Below, piece after piece: positions 1 through 14,045 of a stretch of DNA of 64,000 nucleotides. This stretch comes from Xylocopa sonorina. Its lineage: Eukaryota > Arthropoda > Insecta > Hymenoptera > Apidae. The stretch spans positions 8,795,001-8,859,000 of the forward strand of contig NC_135200.1 of the NCBI RefSeq assembly GCF_050948175.1, in the 5' to 3' direction. Position numbers and translations under genes: made by a program. The notes beneath the pieces were generated by a model. It did not search any database. It saw only the letters and a list, made by a program, of their open reading frames with translations, and was not told the origin of the DNA. The stretch's first letter is position 1. Each line of letters begins with the position of its first letter.

Positions 1-1042
1 GAAAAATGATAATAAAAATGTATCGCATATGAGACAACGGTTATTGTTTATAAATTTAGGAAGATAATAAAGTTTGTTAGAATACTAGAAAGCGTTTAAA
101 AATGAAGTGTCTATTATTTAGGTTATGTATGTTATATTTTGTTAATTTCTTATAGTATTCCATTTTCTATTATTATAAGTATAGCATTTAATATATATCA
201 CACAATATTAGTTAAAATTGAAAGATATTTTAAAGAATTAATTTTTCTAGGAATAAATACTAAGAATAAAAGAACTTAACCTATGAGAAGAAATAAAATC
301 GAATATTTATGCTACAAGAAAAATTGAAATATACATGAAAGAATATATTACCTATACATGATGATACAATTTAACAATTTCACCTTTGTGCAACGTTAGT
401 AGAATTTATATGCATGCATATATATGTAATTTGTCTTCGCACGTGTATTTGCAAACTGAACATTATCAATTTTAACAGGTACACTTCATCGTCTTTTATC
501 TAAATTTATGTATTTCATAAAATTCACATAAGTTTTCACTTAAAGTTTATTTTATATCGGTCATGTTTAAAAATATTAATTAACTTCTTTTAAACGTAAC
601 AAAAGTGAAAGTTACGATTACCACGAATATATATCTATAACTGCTATACAAGTACATGTGTTTAAAAATAATAGGATATATTTATAACTAAACGTCAAAA
701 AATAACATATATACTGTATTATTACAATACTTATTTGCGTATATTAAAATGCATATATATATATGTATATATGCCAACCATTATATTAATATAATTATAC
801 CGTTGAAACTATATTTGTCTTACAGTAATACAAATTTTATTTAATAAATCAATTTTACAGGTTTGCAAGCAGTTGTTTTTATAATAGCTTTTGCACGTTA
901 TCTACGCTGACACAAGATTTAACAATGACTTGATACACATTTCTACTCGAATAAAGTTCGCGGTAAAGTTGGTACACCCTCACGTGCAAAGCTTACATAA
1001 CACAGAACCACAAACGTCTCGACTTCTATTAATTTATCAAAA
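1..1042. other. AT-rich non-coding flank and 5' UTR of SDHB
   Basis: No convincing coding region is seen on either strand. The sequence is strongly AT-rich, with short TA-type low-complexity tracts (for example around 751-772). A pyrimidine-rich 3' splice site ending in AG near 860 suggests that the SDHB transcript has a non-coding exon beginning there. The promoter itself is not recognisable. Confidence 0.5.
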
Positions 1043-2548
1043 ATGGCTGGCATCGCACCGCAGGTTTGCAGAAATGTCTTTCGACAAGTAAGTATTGATA
1101 ACAATGCATAACCGTGACAATTAAATCATTATTTTCACTTGATCATACTTTTTTCTATTGCTGCAAAGTATTGTGCAAAACCTATAGCGATATCTATAAC
1201 TTCGATTTATTCTATCGCTAATACCAATTCTATTGTTTTTTGTTTTGATCAATTTGAATACCGGTAGTTTTTGAACAATTATTGACATTGCTCAATAAAT
1301 TTATCTGCAACATTAATTTTTTTATTTTTAATTGTATAGAAAGTAATCGTAAAATTATAGCTTTCCATATTATTGATTTGTTCCGGATCCAAATATTTTG
1401 TTTGATGTATTATCGTTAAATTTGTTTGATTTATATTGATATTAATTTGTATTATTTCAGGTTAGAGGATTTCATGTATCTGCGAATCAAAATGCTGAAG
1501 CCAGATTAAAAACTTTTGCTGTGTATCGTTGGAATCCAGATAACCCTGATGAAAAACCACGTATGCAAGAGTATAAAGTAGACTTGAACACGTAGGTTTA
1601 ATAGAAAAGTTCCATTAATGATTTTATTTTATTTACAATCTGTTTGATATGAAAAATATTATAGTTGCGGTCCTATGGTTCTGGATGCATTGATCAAAAT
1701 TAAAAATGAGATGGACCCAACTTTAACTTTCCGTCGTTCCTGTCGTGAAGGCATTTGTGGTTCTTGTGCTATGAATATTGGTGGTACGAACACGTTAGCA
1801 TGTATAAGGTACTTCATAGTTATATTTAATCAATATACCTCAGTTACAGTAGAAAAAAATTAGAGTTAAAATGTAAATTATCATTGATGTTCATTTCAGT
1901 AAAATTGATACCAATTTAAGTTCAACTAGTAAAATTTATCCACTACCACATATGTACATAGTGAAAGATTTAGTCCCAGATTTGAGTAACTTTTATAATC
2001 AATACAAAAGTATACAGCCATGGTTGCAACGTGTTGACGGAAATGAAGCTGGTTCAAAGCAATATTTACAAACTGTTGAAGACCGTAAAAAATTGGTAAG
2101 TATATGTTTAAATTGTTAAAAAAAAAAATGTAATCTCTGTAATAACATGTAATCTTCCTACAATTTAGGATGGTCTCTATGAGTGTATCTTGTGTGCTTG
2201 CTGTAGTACCTCTTGTCCATCATATTGGTGGAATGGTGATAAGTACTTAGGACCTGCTGTACTTATGCAGGCTTATAGATGGATTATTGATTCCCGCGAT
2301 ACCAAAACTAAGGACCGTCTTGAAAAATTACGCGACCCCTATTCAGTGTATCGTTGTCATACTATCATGAATTGTACTCGCACTTGTCCGAAGGTACGTT
2401 TCAATAATATAAAAGAAGTATGATTTTAGTTTGAAAGTAATGCCTTTTTTTTAAATAGGGTTTGAATCCTGGAAGAGCAATAGCGGAAATAAAGAAACTG
2501 CTAGCTAATATTAGTGAGAAAGAAAAGCCTGGTTTGGGTGCTGTGTAA
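1043..2548 (+). CDS. SdhB: Succinate dehydrogenase iron-sulfur subunit, mitochondrial (complex II)
   Basis: This is the electron-transfer subunit of mitochondrial complex II; it carries three Fe-S clusters and passes electrons from the FAD subunit to ubiquinone. Six coding exons: 1043-1087, 1461-1591, 1665-1808, 1900-2095, 2169-2393 and 2459-2548, giving 276 aa. The N-terminus is a short mitochondrial presequence. The 2Fe-2S motif CREGICGSC is in exon 3. The cysteine clusters for the 4Fe-4S and 3Fe-4S centres (CILCACCSTSCPSYWW and CHTIMNCTRTCPK) are in exon 5. Length and motifs match the family throughout. The ATG at 1043 is chosen because it opens the presequence and is the first in-frame start in the exon. 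It is tail to tail with NOS, whose stop lies about 700 bp away. Confidence 0.97.
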
Positions 2549-2627
2549 GCAAAAACTAACAAAAGGTATAATTAGTATATCATGTGTACGCTTACTATGA
2601 ATGAATATAAGCTCATGATTAAATGAA

Positions 2628-2633
2628 AATAAA
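2628..2633 (+). terminator. Candidate polyadenylation signal of SDHB
   Basis: A canonical AATAAA hexamer lies about 80 bases after the SDHB stop codon. Further AATAAA-like hexamers follow near 2690, so the exact cleavage site is uncertain. Confidence 0.5.
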
Positions 2634-3250
2634 TAATTTATTTAAACCATTTGGTAAAACAGCATATAGCTGAAGCCAAATTTTTTGTAATAAATTAAAT
2701 ATATTTTAATTATTTGGGATATTATTTATTGTAAATAAAAAATAATCCCTTTTTCTAATAGAAATATTTGTATTTATACTTGAACAATTTATTTCACATA
2801 TACTCGTATATGAAAGTAAAACATTAATACGTTAAATCCCATGTAACGAATGCAATGGAACATATTCAGTATTTTATGTTACATGTTTCTTATATCTTTG
2901 CGATAATGCATTATTGCTAATACGAAACTGTTTGAAATGTTGATTAATTTTGTAGTGAGCAAAACGTTATTTGGATATGTACCTTTACTCTTATATTAAA
3001 GAGACACACTAATCCTGCTAATTATTAAATTCAAGTAATTCATAATATCTAACATTAGCATAAAAACTTGTGCATTGTAATCGACCATAAAATTATAGTA
3101 AATCATGCAGTCGTACGATATGTTGGAGAACAAGAGCGTTACAGTATTTTCTTATTCAATATTTGCACCAGGAATGCATGATATGCATAATTGAACATTA
3201 TCTACAAATTCGTTTAAAATTTGTTCAGATTACATGTACATCACAATGAT

Positions 3251-6200
3251 TTAAGGTTCCGCAGCCATTCTACTTCTCGCCGTTTCCCTCGATCGATTAT
3301 GTACTTCTGCCGTTCTTAAAGTAATGCCAAATATGTCTTCGTGATAACGATTTTCATCCTAATAAACAGACCGTATATAAGTAACTTGAATTTAATACAT
3401 ATTTAGTAATAGGTAGTTACGACATGACTTACACGCAGTGATAGCATGTACGCTTCAACTTGTTTATCGGTCATTTCTCCATGCGTTTGTATGATATGTT
3501 TCAACGTTTGGTAGACATCTTCCGCCATCGTACAATCACCACATACGTAAAAATGACCTCCCTCGTACATTAACATATCGTAAATTTGTCGGGCTTCTGC
3601 TTGAATCAAATCTTGTACGTATGTCTATCAAAAATAATGTAAACAATAATATCTTAAAAAGTAATCTTGTAAATTACTTTTAAAAAACATCTCTATAATT
3701 ACAACCTTTTTCAATCCAGGTTCTCGAGAAAGAGCTAAGAAAACCTTATCTAGAACGGCAATCTTTACCATTTCTTCTTTTTCTTGTCGATATAGATCTA
3801 AGTTTCTTACTCGACAACCAAAGAATAACCAGACTTTTCCGTACTCGAGATCTATAAATTATTTGTTATGTATAGTTTTTTCAGTTAGAATTATAATATC
3901 AAACAACTTGTAGTACCTGGTTCACGCTTTATTTGTGCGAGGCGATGGTGCCAAAAACCACGAAAGGGTGCGATTCCGGTCCCAGGACCAACAAGTATCA
4001 TTGGTGGTTTAGATTCGATTGGCATATAAAAGTTAGGTGCACTAGATGAAAAAAATATATCATATTTTGTGAATAATGAAATAGTAATTGCAAGTCTTGA
4101 TGAAAGACCGAGTGATGTTAGATGATGAGAAATTATGCTGCAATTCATGTTAATACTCATAAAGAAGAAGTTATTGTTAAAAATAGACTTACCTACGTAC
4201 AAATACATACAGAGGTTCTCCATCTGATATCTCACGTAGGTAGTTGGAACAGACTCCATAATGAACTGGTCCTGATCCTCCTGATATTCGTTTTTTTACA
4301 AATTATTTCATTTGTAAAAAATAATTTAAAAGGTCGTAAAAATGCGCGTGTAAAATGGAATACCTTGTGTTTTATATTGTACAATAGCAACAGTAAGATG
4401 TATTTCTCCTTGATGTACATCAGGAGAAGAGGAGATACTATAAAATCTCGGTTGCAAAGGAGTTAAATGGAGCACTAATAACGGTGCGAAAGGTTTTACA
4501 GATGGAAACTCATTTAGTACTTCCAGCAAATTTGGAAATTTCCAGTGTCTCCAATCCTCGTACGCTGCTGGATCCTTATAACAAAGGAAGTAATTATTTT
4601 TTACATATTAAATAATAACATTTTTGAATAAAAGATCAAATGTTGTGAACAATTACAGAAGCCAAAAGGTTGAGTTGGGTTTGTTCGTTTGGATTTGTAG
4701 CAATTGACGCAAAGTATCTGAGAAGATTCGGTGAGGGTGGTGTCGTAATATCCAGAAATCTTGTTAATAACATTCTCAAAGAATTAGGCAAATATCTATC
4801 ATGTGCCATCCATGTTTTGACAATACCTATACAATGCAATAGTAAAAAAATTTTTGTTGTCTTTGAATAATAATCATTTAACATTTCTAATACATTAATA
4901 CCAATGCCGACCGTTTGGAGTATGAGATTGCTTCTGCATTTGTAATTCGATTGGTACATCTGGGTCAAAAGGAGTTTGTACTCGTTGCAAAATTCCTTCT
5001 ACCAGTTCCGGTCTGTTACAAGCGAAAACTCCCAAATGATCACCTGGTTTGTACGATATTTCCATACCTGCTATATCATCGAGTTCCAAAAGTAATGTAG
5101 TTCCACTGTAAAAAGGAAGGGTACAAAGTCGAGCATATTTATTACAGAATTATAAAATTACTATTTGGGTTTTTAATATATACTCACCTTAATAAATCGC
5201 CACTTAAATTCGTTTTTCGAAACATGTTACAAGTAGTCACGTTTCTGTTGTGACATTTGCTTAACGCTGAAATATTACGATTACAAAAGTATAAAATGAA
5301 ATAATAGCGTAAAAAATTATCGACTGATGTACCTTTTCCGATTGGTTGAGGTTCAGCTTCTACGAAACGAACAGTTGCTACTGATAATGCTTCTGAACCT
5401 AAAGATAAAGCTACTTCAAGTAAAGTATCATCATCATCTAAGCAAAAGGTCTCACATGCGACCTGGAACAATAATAAGAAATATCTACTTAAAATACAAT
5501 TGACTTATACTTGAATTCTTTTACACGAGGTAAATACATATAAATGAAACTCGTACAGCAAAGGTATCAGCTGCCCACTTCCGAAAAGCCTGTTCCTGTC
5601 CACACATTTCATCTCCTTGTGCCAATTTTAACAATCTTTCTCCACCTAGTTCGCCTAACAAGTTATCTACATAGCGACCAAATGCACAAAAGTTTGGATA
5701 CGCAGATGATCCCAATGCGAAAACAGCAAATCTAAAAAAGAATCGTAGATTTCGTTTCAAATTTCTGGCATGCCATTAAGTGGTGCCTACCTGACGTTAC
5801 TCAGGGGGCCAAAAGTGTCTTCCGTTTGAGAATCCGTAGTAGAACCACGAAGAGAATCCAGTCTATCCAATTTCTTTGATTTACTTACTTCTGTTTGACT
5901 GTTTGCTTTAATGAACGATTTCGAAGTTGCTAAACTATGATTGCGACATAAATAACAATTTAATTTATAAATTTTGTCATATTATAATTCATCATAACAG
6001 CGTTTAAAAGAATACCTAATCTTATTGCCGCTATTAATATACGTCTCGTTCATTTTCATCGCATATAAATTTTGTGCGAAAGCCTGGAGAGTAAAATATA
6101 TATAAAATCATTACACTTCTTAATTAGTAGGAGCATAAAGATAAATTTACTTCGCCATTTTCTGGAGGATCACCGTTCCCGAAAGTAGATGTTATGACCA

Positions 6201-9174
6201 ACAATAAAGCTTCATGTTCTATATTGCTGATGTCATAGTCCGACATGGAGAGCACCTAAAATCAAGTATCTTAGAAACTCCCGTCTTCAAAATAAATTAA
6301 AGAATTAAAACTAAATCTTGTGTGATATTTCAGTTAAAAAGTGAATACCTGGGAATGGAAAGCGTGTCCTAGTAATTCGCCAAGTTTCTCAGCGTACATT
6401 TGCGATGTGCCAGTCTCTGTAGCGAATAAGACTGTAGCTTTTATTCTTCGGGACAAAGCTCTTCCGAATAACTTGGATGTGAATTTTACTGCTCTGAAGT
6501 GTATTCGTAAAACTGATTGATTTACAAATTTAATTCCTTCGTTTCATACTTTGATGATGATTTACCTTGCGATTTGCTTGAAATGGAATTTTCTTCTAGG
6601 TTTCTTGGATGTTGCTCTCTTATCCCGACCTTTCTTCCACACATGTGTTTTCCAAGCAGGATCCTACAATTATATAAAAAGGAAAAGATGGGAAATATGT
6701 AGCAGATATGTAATAAATGATAACTGTTTGACTTAATGAAAACCTGTGCATCATACGATGGCTTCAAATGATATAGAGCCATTTCCTGATGGAACACGGG
6801 TGTAGCTGATCCTGATATCGGTGGAACGATCCACAGCCAATCGGCCGGACAGCCATTTCTCAATCGCATTTCATTTTCGTAATGCTTCATGAAAGATTCT
6901 GAAGCGGTATGGTGATCCACGATTGTCACGTTTTTCATCTAAAGAAATATAAATTAATTTTTTTCTAAACTTTGATGGTAAATTTTATAGTCAAATATAC
7001 TATGTGTGCCATATATACTTGGAAGCTATGCAGCACAGCAAGATTAGTTTCTATCATAGCTTTGTCTTTCCATAATGAAGTAGAAGTTCTCGTATCTAGT
7101 CCCATATGTGTTGCAACTGTCTGTAAATAAAATTCGTATGTTTGTCACGTCTTAGTTAGAAAATTTGAAACATTGAAATTGTATGAGAGTGAACCTCTAG
7201 TAAATTGTATCGTTGGACGTCGCACAGATCTCTCGCTCCAATTTCGGTGCTCATATACCAACCATTAAACGGTGCGGCCGTAAACTCTAAACCTCCGCAA
7301 TCGAAAACCATTCCAGACACGGCAGGAACCGCGAACCATTTTAATTCTAACTTTTCAAACCAATCGTATCTGTGACAAACAAGTCGGAGTAAATAAAAAA
7401 GAATACTTTCATGCAACTTCATCGATACACTCGTTGCAAAAATACATACGTTGGGTGTGTAAGGGGTACTTCGAGTACCAGTTCGCATGGAATGTCGAAA
7501 TAATCAGGATCGTGGCCATTCGCTGATAGTACCAGTGGCAATATATCGAAACGAGTACGTGCGCCCTTCCATCCTAGTTTTATGCATAGCTGTGAAAAAG
7601 AACAGGTCATGTAATCATCTTTAACTGAAGTTACAAAGATACAAACGTTTACTAATAATCGTTTCACCTCTGTGAACTCAACGTTCGCAGGATCACCAAT
7701 TATAGTACCATCCGGATTCTTGTAACCTGCATAACTTATCAGTTGCTGATTCCATACTCTATAATCGTGTTTTCCGTCTGTACGCTGTGGAAATATTGTG
7801 ATTGCAGACCTAAAAATGCAGCAAATAATTAACAATAATATCGAATAGAATATTTTCAATTTAATTACCTGATGTTTCCTTTATTCGTGCTGTACTTAAT
7901 ATGATTGCACAAAGCTTCGAACATGCCACTGGTTGTCGTGACATAACGGCAATCAAATACCTACAATAGATTACTGTAAATGTATAGTAAATTTATGACT
8001 ACTTTTTTAATTATTTATTGTTATACATATGTTCTTTAAGTGATTAAATTGTATAAATTTTTGCTGACTATAATATTGCTTATTTTTCAGATGTTCAAGA
8101 AAATTTGTTGAGTTCGTATGTATTTGTGCGTACTTGTAATTTAGACCACTGAATACGGCCGATACACCTCGCGGCATTGCGCCATGCTAACTTTGCTCCG
8201 AAAACTAACTCCGTTTCAGTCAGCTGATAAGTACCAGTAACAATGACTTCTCTTTGTACGCATTCCCAACGAGATCGATGTGCCTCGCTATTTAATCTAT
8301 TTTTTTTTTTTTACAGACATTATCAGTTAATAATTTTTACCTTACATGTATGTGTATACATATATGCATACATTAAACGCATTATACCTTCTTATAGAAG
8401 AAAAGTATTGCTCAAGGAAATCTTTCGCGTGCACCAAGATCTCTTCTTTTGAACGGGGCTCTGTTCCATGGTTCGGTAGCTGCATGACGCTACCGAGGCA
8501 CACTTGACCAGAGCACAATGTTTTCTAAAAATGCAACAAGATAAAAAATAAATACAAGTTAGCTATTTCTATAAAATTATTTAGTTAAATTGTCGTTAAA
8601 TCCGTGTGGGTGTATTTGCTATAAGTAACAGAAAAAAAGAGCATTTTGATCGATACGTAAGTAGCTACGTGAGATTTGAATCGTACCATCGCTATTACTA
8701 TTTTGATCAAAACATTTGGACGATCGTCCACACAAATCAATTAAAAAATCTATTACAACGTTCTTTTCATTCTCCGCGATTAATTCTAAAGATAGTTTTC
8801 TATTGTCGAAGCAACGTATTATCCCTGGTCCAGAGCAACTAGTGGGTCACCGAATCCTCGTATTTCGGTATTATTGACTCGTTCCGTTGCAAAACTCGCC
8901 CACACTCGCTGTTCCATTCAAACTCTTGTATTACTCGCTGTCGTGCAATCTGAACGTACAAAGCGTACTAACGAACGATAAAAATAAATGAGCAAATAGG
9001 ACAGAAATTGGAAAGGAAAAAAAGGGAAACGTATCCATTTTTCGAATCCTTTCCCGTGATACATACCTCGGCATTTCTGGCGTGCAGGGAATCAAACGCT
9101 TCGGTCTTGTAGATGAGATTTCTCAGTTTCGTCGGTTTCCTCTGGCAGGCACCTGTCGTTTCGTGTTCCTTCAT
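3251..9174 (-). CDS. Nos: Nitric oxide synthase, insect single-gene type
   Basis: Makes nitric oxide and citrulline from arginine, NADPH and O2. 25 coding exons in transcript order: 9067-9174, 8388-8524, 8134-8287, 7869-7960, 7668-7809, 7450-7589, 7195-7369, 7019-7120, 6744-6938, 6566-6663, 6349-6493, 6151-6255, 6016-6083, 5791-5934, 5557-5731, 5333-5462, 5188-5266, 4912-5105, 4657-4826, 4364-4574, 4193-4280, 3917-4041, 3706-3851, 3433-3624 and 3251-3358; 1,140 aa. The oxygenase domain has the zinc-site cysteines (CSGQVCLGS) and the haem-ligand Cys near residue 123 (RCIGRIQW). A basic calmodulin-binding stretch (KKPRRKFHFKQIARAVKF) starts near residue 435. Flavodoxin (FATETGTS), FAD (RFYSISSSP) and NADPH (GPGTGIAPFRGFW) modules follow. 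The ATG at 9174 follows an in-frame upstream stop and gives the usual bee length; a further 5' exon cannot be excluded. Confidence 0.95.
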
Positions 9175-10061
9175 CTTAAACGACGTGTGGCTCTTCTTCT
9201 GCTTAACGGGACGTGCTCTCGGGTCCTACCAGCCACCGCTATGTATGTTGGGCTACCGCGGCACGTACACTGGCTAATTTTCTTTCGCGAGCATCCCTGC
9301 GATAAGGGAGGGATATCTGACCCCTTCCAGTGCCCCAGACTCCGTGAACGAGATGTCACATGCGCCATGGAGACGCGCCATTGATTTACCGCGCCGATAC
9401 ACATTTTACGCTGCATTTCTCGCGCATCGTAACTTTTTCTCTCGACGTATGCAGGCATCGCACGTTCCTCTGTAATCAATGCAAAGTTGATGGACAATAT
9501 TGATGAAACATTTTCGTGATTCGCAGGGATCTTGGCGATAGGGATACGTATGGGGATGTTTCGAGCCGTAGAAACATCGTTAACGAGACGCTGCAAGAAC
9601 CATAAAGATGCGCGATCGGTTTAGCGCGCCATCGAGAATGGTTTGCCGATCAGCATCTTGGCCTCCTAAACATTTTATCGACGGTAACGCTGTTCGTTTG
9701 ACGACTAAATGATTGAAGTACGGCAATTATGAAAATAGAAATAGGAGGAACGAATTTTGTTGGAGATTTAATCTAGGTTTCCGCGTATTTTTCTCGCGGT
9801 TGTTATACGGACGGTTGTACTTTGCATATTTATCTATGAGATTTGTAAAGCTTGTGTTTACTTACGTAGTAGAGTTTGAAGTTAGTCGGCTCATGCAAGG
9901 TCACCTTAAGTGTCACGTTTCTTTGTGTTAATCTTCTATTAAATATAGGTACAATTCTAGTTTATGTATAATTATGATGAATAATACATTAAATACATCT
10001 TACATTATTATTGAACGCGATATTTGTTCTGATCTAGTTGTAGCTGAAATAAAGAAGAAAG
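9175..10061. other. Intergenic region between divergent NOS and coiled-coil genes
   Basis: About 890 bases. The part near NOS (roughly 9180-9450) is clearly richer in GC than its surroundings and probably holds NOS 5' UTR and promoter sequence. The reading frames seen here lack family similarity and look like chance frames in GC-rich DNA. No TATA box can be assigned with confidence. Confidence 0.4.
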
Positions 10062-13000
10062 ATGCAACAAGAGGACGATTACAGATCTCAATTTACGTCT
10101 TGCAACGTAACTCCGCAAAAAGTGCAAAGAACGCCTCGAATTGGTGGTAAGCTTGAACATGATTTCCATTTGAATTCAGAAACAGTGTTAAATAATCTTG
10201 TAATTGTTCTATAGGATCATCCAGTAAGAAAGATGTAATGCCGCAGGATATGAAATGTAAACTTCACTCCACTCCGTGCAATAGTCCGAATAAATGCATT
10301 AAAAATCCTCAGAGTAGCGGTAATATAAAGAAATTGCATAAATCGCAAGTAATTTAGACATCGATAATTAAAACAAGCATTGAAATGTTTCACCGTAGAA
10401 TCTAAAAGAGACCCGAAACCGCAGTCAGAAAGTAATAAACGCAGGAATGAATCGTCGCACGCTGAGAGCTTCGAAAAAATGCGAAAGATTTCTTCGAGTG
10501 GAAACTTCATCAATACTTTAATAGGGCAATGGTCCAAGCGTATGGGAACCCAGGCAGCAACACTGTCCCAATCAACAGGGGTATTACTTCCCATAATTTT
10601 TATTTTGTAAATAAAAATATCAAGTGAAATATCTTCGTTGATTAAATATTGAACATTGAGAGCGATCAATTTTTTCGAATAAAGTCTGATTGTTGAATAA
10701 GTATTAAATACATAGGCGCAAGAAAGTCCAATGGTGGAAGAAATAAAACAGATACGTCTTCAAGAGGAACAGAAAGTACGAATGTTGCAAAAGAAATTAC
10801 AGGTTGCCGAGGAAACCATTTCGTCACTCTCTTCATCTTATGAAGCCGAAGTGCGAACTAAGGAAGAGATTTTGCAACAGTAAAATTTTCGCTATGAATC
10901 ATACTTAAGATAATCCTTTATTAAATAGTTGTAGGCGATATATTTTAATGGACTTTTTGTTGTACGATATTGTAGTTTCATTTTTAACTGTAGAACAGAA
11001 TTGAATAATACGTATAGAAATCATTAACGTATCCTGCATGAGTTGATTTTATTTAGGTTGAACGGTGACTGGGAATCGATTACCAAGTATTATTATGAAA
11101 TATCAGAGAGTTTAAAAGGGTTTCAGCAGCATAAAGATAATCTAACGAAAATGTTTAATGACATTATTACTATGCAAGAGGTAACAGTGAAGAAGCTGCA
11201 AGAAGAATTAAACATTGTCAAGTTAAAAGGTATGTATTTTACTACCTAAATCTCGCATAAATAAAAAATGCATACATATGTCTTCTTTTTGTAAAATAAT
11301 GTATTTTTAATATAGACGAGGAACACAAATCTATTGTTAGAGCAATGGAAAACCAGGCAATAAATCAAGAAAAAAGGTACTTAAGAAATTATTTATATAA
11401 TGATAAGTGATAAGAAAAAAGTGTACATTTAATTTTCGTGATAGAATACAAGAAATAGTGGCTGCTGAGGCTGAATTGAAGAAAGAATTGGAAGATGTGA
11501 AAAATAAAATTTTTCTAGAGAAGAATGATATACATAATGCTTATGCAGAAGAAAAGTTAGAATTAATGAAGGTTTAAAAACGCAGTTTTGAATATCTTAG
11601 TTATTTTTTTCCTTAATCTGTCTTCCTTACATAAAAAGACGTGTACAATCTTACTTTTTCTGAAACGAGGCAAATATTTTGCTTACGTTATCGCTACATG
11701 ATATCATCCTTAAGTACAATAAACTTGTTAAACATTGCAAGCGATGATTTCAGAAACAAGAAAACCTCGCGTCAACGAATCAAAAATTACAAGAACAGTT
11801 ACAAAATATTATGGAAGAGAAACAAAAAATCACCACTACATTGGCTAATAAAAATGATACAATCGAAAACCTACAAACGGAGATTGTTTCATGCAAGTGA
11901 GCATTTGTAAAAATAAATTTATTTCAGTATTTGAAATTAATTTATTAACTTATTGATCTCATAACAGAAATAAAATGGAAACTCTATTATGCCAGAATGC
12001 TGAAATAAGTGCAAAATACGAGAAATTGGTCGATAAACAAAAGGAAATACTAAAAGAATCACAATCGAAAGGGGAAGAAGTAAATCTATACAATAAATTT
12101 TATTTCCTTCATTTATCTCTTCTATATAATAAATTAATTTTATATTTTAATAGATTGATAGATTGCGAGAAAATTTAAATGCAAGATTAATAGTAGAATC
12201 TGGTTTAGCGAGCGATGTTAATACGATTCAGAACAAATACAATAACTTGCACACTAATTTGGCGAAGGCAAACAATAAATTAAAGGAAGTTGAAATTCTT
12301 AATTTAAATCTTGAGAAATCTCTAAAAACTGAGAAATTTAACAGCGAACAAAAAGTAATGGAATTAAATACAAAAATTACATTATTAGAACAAGAGAAAG
12401 AACGAGTGTTTGCAGAAAAAAATTCAAAAATACAGGTACAATTTTATAAAGTAATTGCTATGAATAGTAACTTATATAAATTTATTTATGTCACGTAGGA
12501 TCTCGAAAATTATTGTAAATTATTAGAGGAGAAACATAAAACAGAGATAAGCTCGTTAAAAAAAAAGTTCAATGATAAAAAAGCAGAATTAAAAACAAAT
12601 TTATCTCCGGAAAACTTTGCATTCGTAAAATTGAACGAAACAGTATTAAGCAAAGTGAATAAGGAAAATCAAAATAGAGAAACGAATTATTACAATGATG
12701 GTGAAAAAGATTTTGCTAGACTAAAAAAGAATTTAAAAGAATTTAATGCAATATCATCATTTGTGGATTCTAATTTAATACAAACAACTAAGAAAATAGG
12801 AAGTCAAACGCAAACGAATCAAATTCACAAAGCGACAGAGCAACAACAATTTCAAAACCAAGAGGAATTAAAGAAAAATTTATCTACGGATTCGTCACTA
12901 AATATATTTGACTTTACTACTACAGAGATTAATGATGAACTGCAAAATGTAATTTGTACATATAACACGTTAATTTTCCCACGTAAATAGAAAATTAACG

Positions 13001-13438
13001 ATTCTTTTAAATTGCAGATATCAAGGCAGCAGGATAAAGATATTCAGTACAATTTCAGTTCATCGGCAAAGGTTACAAAGTTCATCACACAACAGTACTA
13101 ACTTTAACAATACAAAATGATAAATTAATATTATCTTTGCAGGATTTATGTGACGTGAACAATTATTCTCAACCTGCTCAAGATAAAAATATTACAGAAT
13201 CTATTGTACAAACAGAACAAAACAAAAACAAAAAAAAAGAGGTATAATTAAAATAAATAATTTTTTTTTCATGTATTTTACACATTATTAAGAAAATTAA
13301 AATTGTTATTGCACACAGAGCAAAAAGGAATCAACACCAAAGAAAAAAATATTTAAAACTCGCAACTCTGGAGTACAGAAATGTACACTTGCAAAAAGTA
13401 CTCCATACGGATTTTCTGGTAAGCTTTCAAAGAAATAA
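10062..13438 (+). CDS. Long coiled-coil protein of unknown function
   Basis: I do not recognise the family with confidence. Fourteen exons join in frame: 10062-10146, 10215-10319, 10399-10580, 10716-10879, 11057-11229, 11316-11376, 11445-11571, 11754-11896, 11968-12079, 12154-12435, 12499-12948, 13018-13071, 13143-13241 and 13319-13438; 718 aa. The N-terminal ~120 residues are polar, rich in Ser, Lys and Pro, with TP motifs (VTPQKVQRTPRIGG). Residues ~125-520 are almost continuous heptad-like coiled coil rich in Lys, Glu, Gln and Leu (for example VRMLQKKLQVAEETISSL). The tail is again basic with TP sites (ESTPKKKIFKTRNSG). No signal peptide, membrane segment or catalytic motif is visible. This layout resembles synaptonemal-complex transverse filament (SYCP1-like) or centrosome/kinetochore proteins, which is only an inference. 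The last exon could also splice on at a GTAAGC near its end. Confidence 0.8.
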
Positions 13439-14045
13439 AGTGTTACGAAAATATTATCGTTATATAAAATGATTAAAAAACGTATGATTTCAAATTTCAA
13501 AAATATTTTTATATTTATTTAATATATATCTTCTTAATATTATAATTTTTCATTGATTTAGTTAATTTGCGTTATTTATTACTAATTAATTTATGAATAA
13601 TTAATTATCTTATTGTGGAAATTACATATTTAGTTTTGAATACCTGCGTGACACGCAGCAACAAATTATAATGAATAAGACCTTCTGACAAGAATTAATA
13701 GACACCTATAACATTACATAGTTAACACATTCACCGATAAAACGTAACTTGCACAATATAGAGGAATATACATTATTCCTATATCATGCATACTTATATA
13801 TATGGAAAAATGTATATATAATATTAGGCCTTCTGTTTCTACAGTTTCGAAATAGTTACTTTGAAATATTGTGGAACAAACAATTTGAAAACTTTACATA
13901 TGGTGCTATATGCACACATTCCTATTTAAAGATAAACTTGATATGGATTTACTTTTTAATATACATTTTTTCAATGAAAATATACTTGGATTTGTAACTG
14001 TTCTCCTTTTTATTTGTAATCCAAGGTGTACACTTTACTTTTAAT
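13439..14045. other. Convergent intergenic region, AT-rich
   Basis: Contains the 3' ends of the coiled-coil gene (+) and glycerol kinase (-). Very AT-rich; nothing else recognisable. Confidence 0.5.

Noticed and set aside
4895..4911. A later NOS donor (GTATTA) extending the exon 4912-5105 by a few bases
   Set aside because: It breaks the reading frame into the next exon; the earlier GTCGGC donor gives the conserved TPNGI junction.
9082..9596. Frames of 100-141 codons on both strands upstream of NOS
   Set aside because: GC-rich promoter region with overlapping open frames on both strands. No splice signals link them to NOS; the in-frame stop before the ATG at 9174 argues against an N-terminal extension by read-through.
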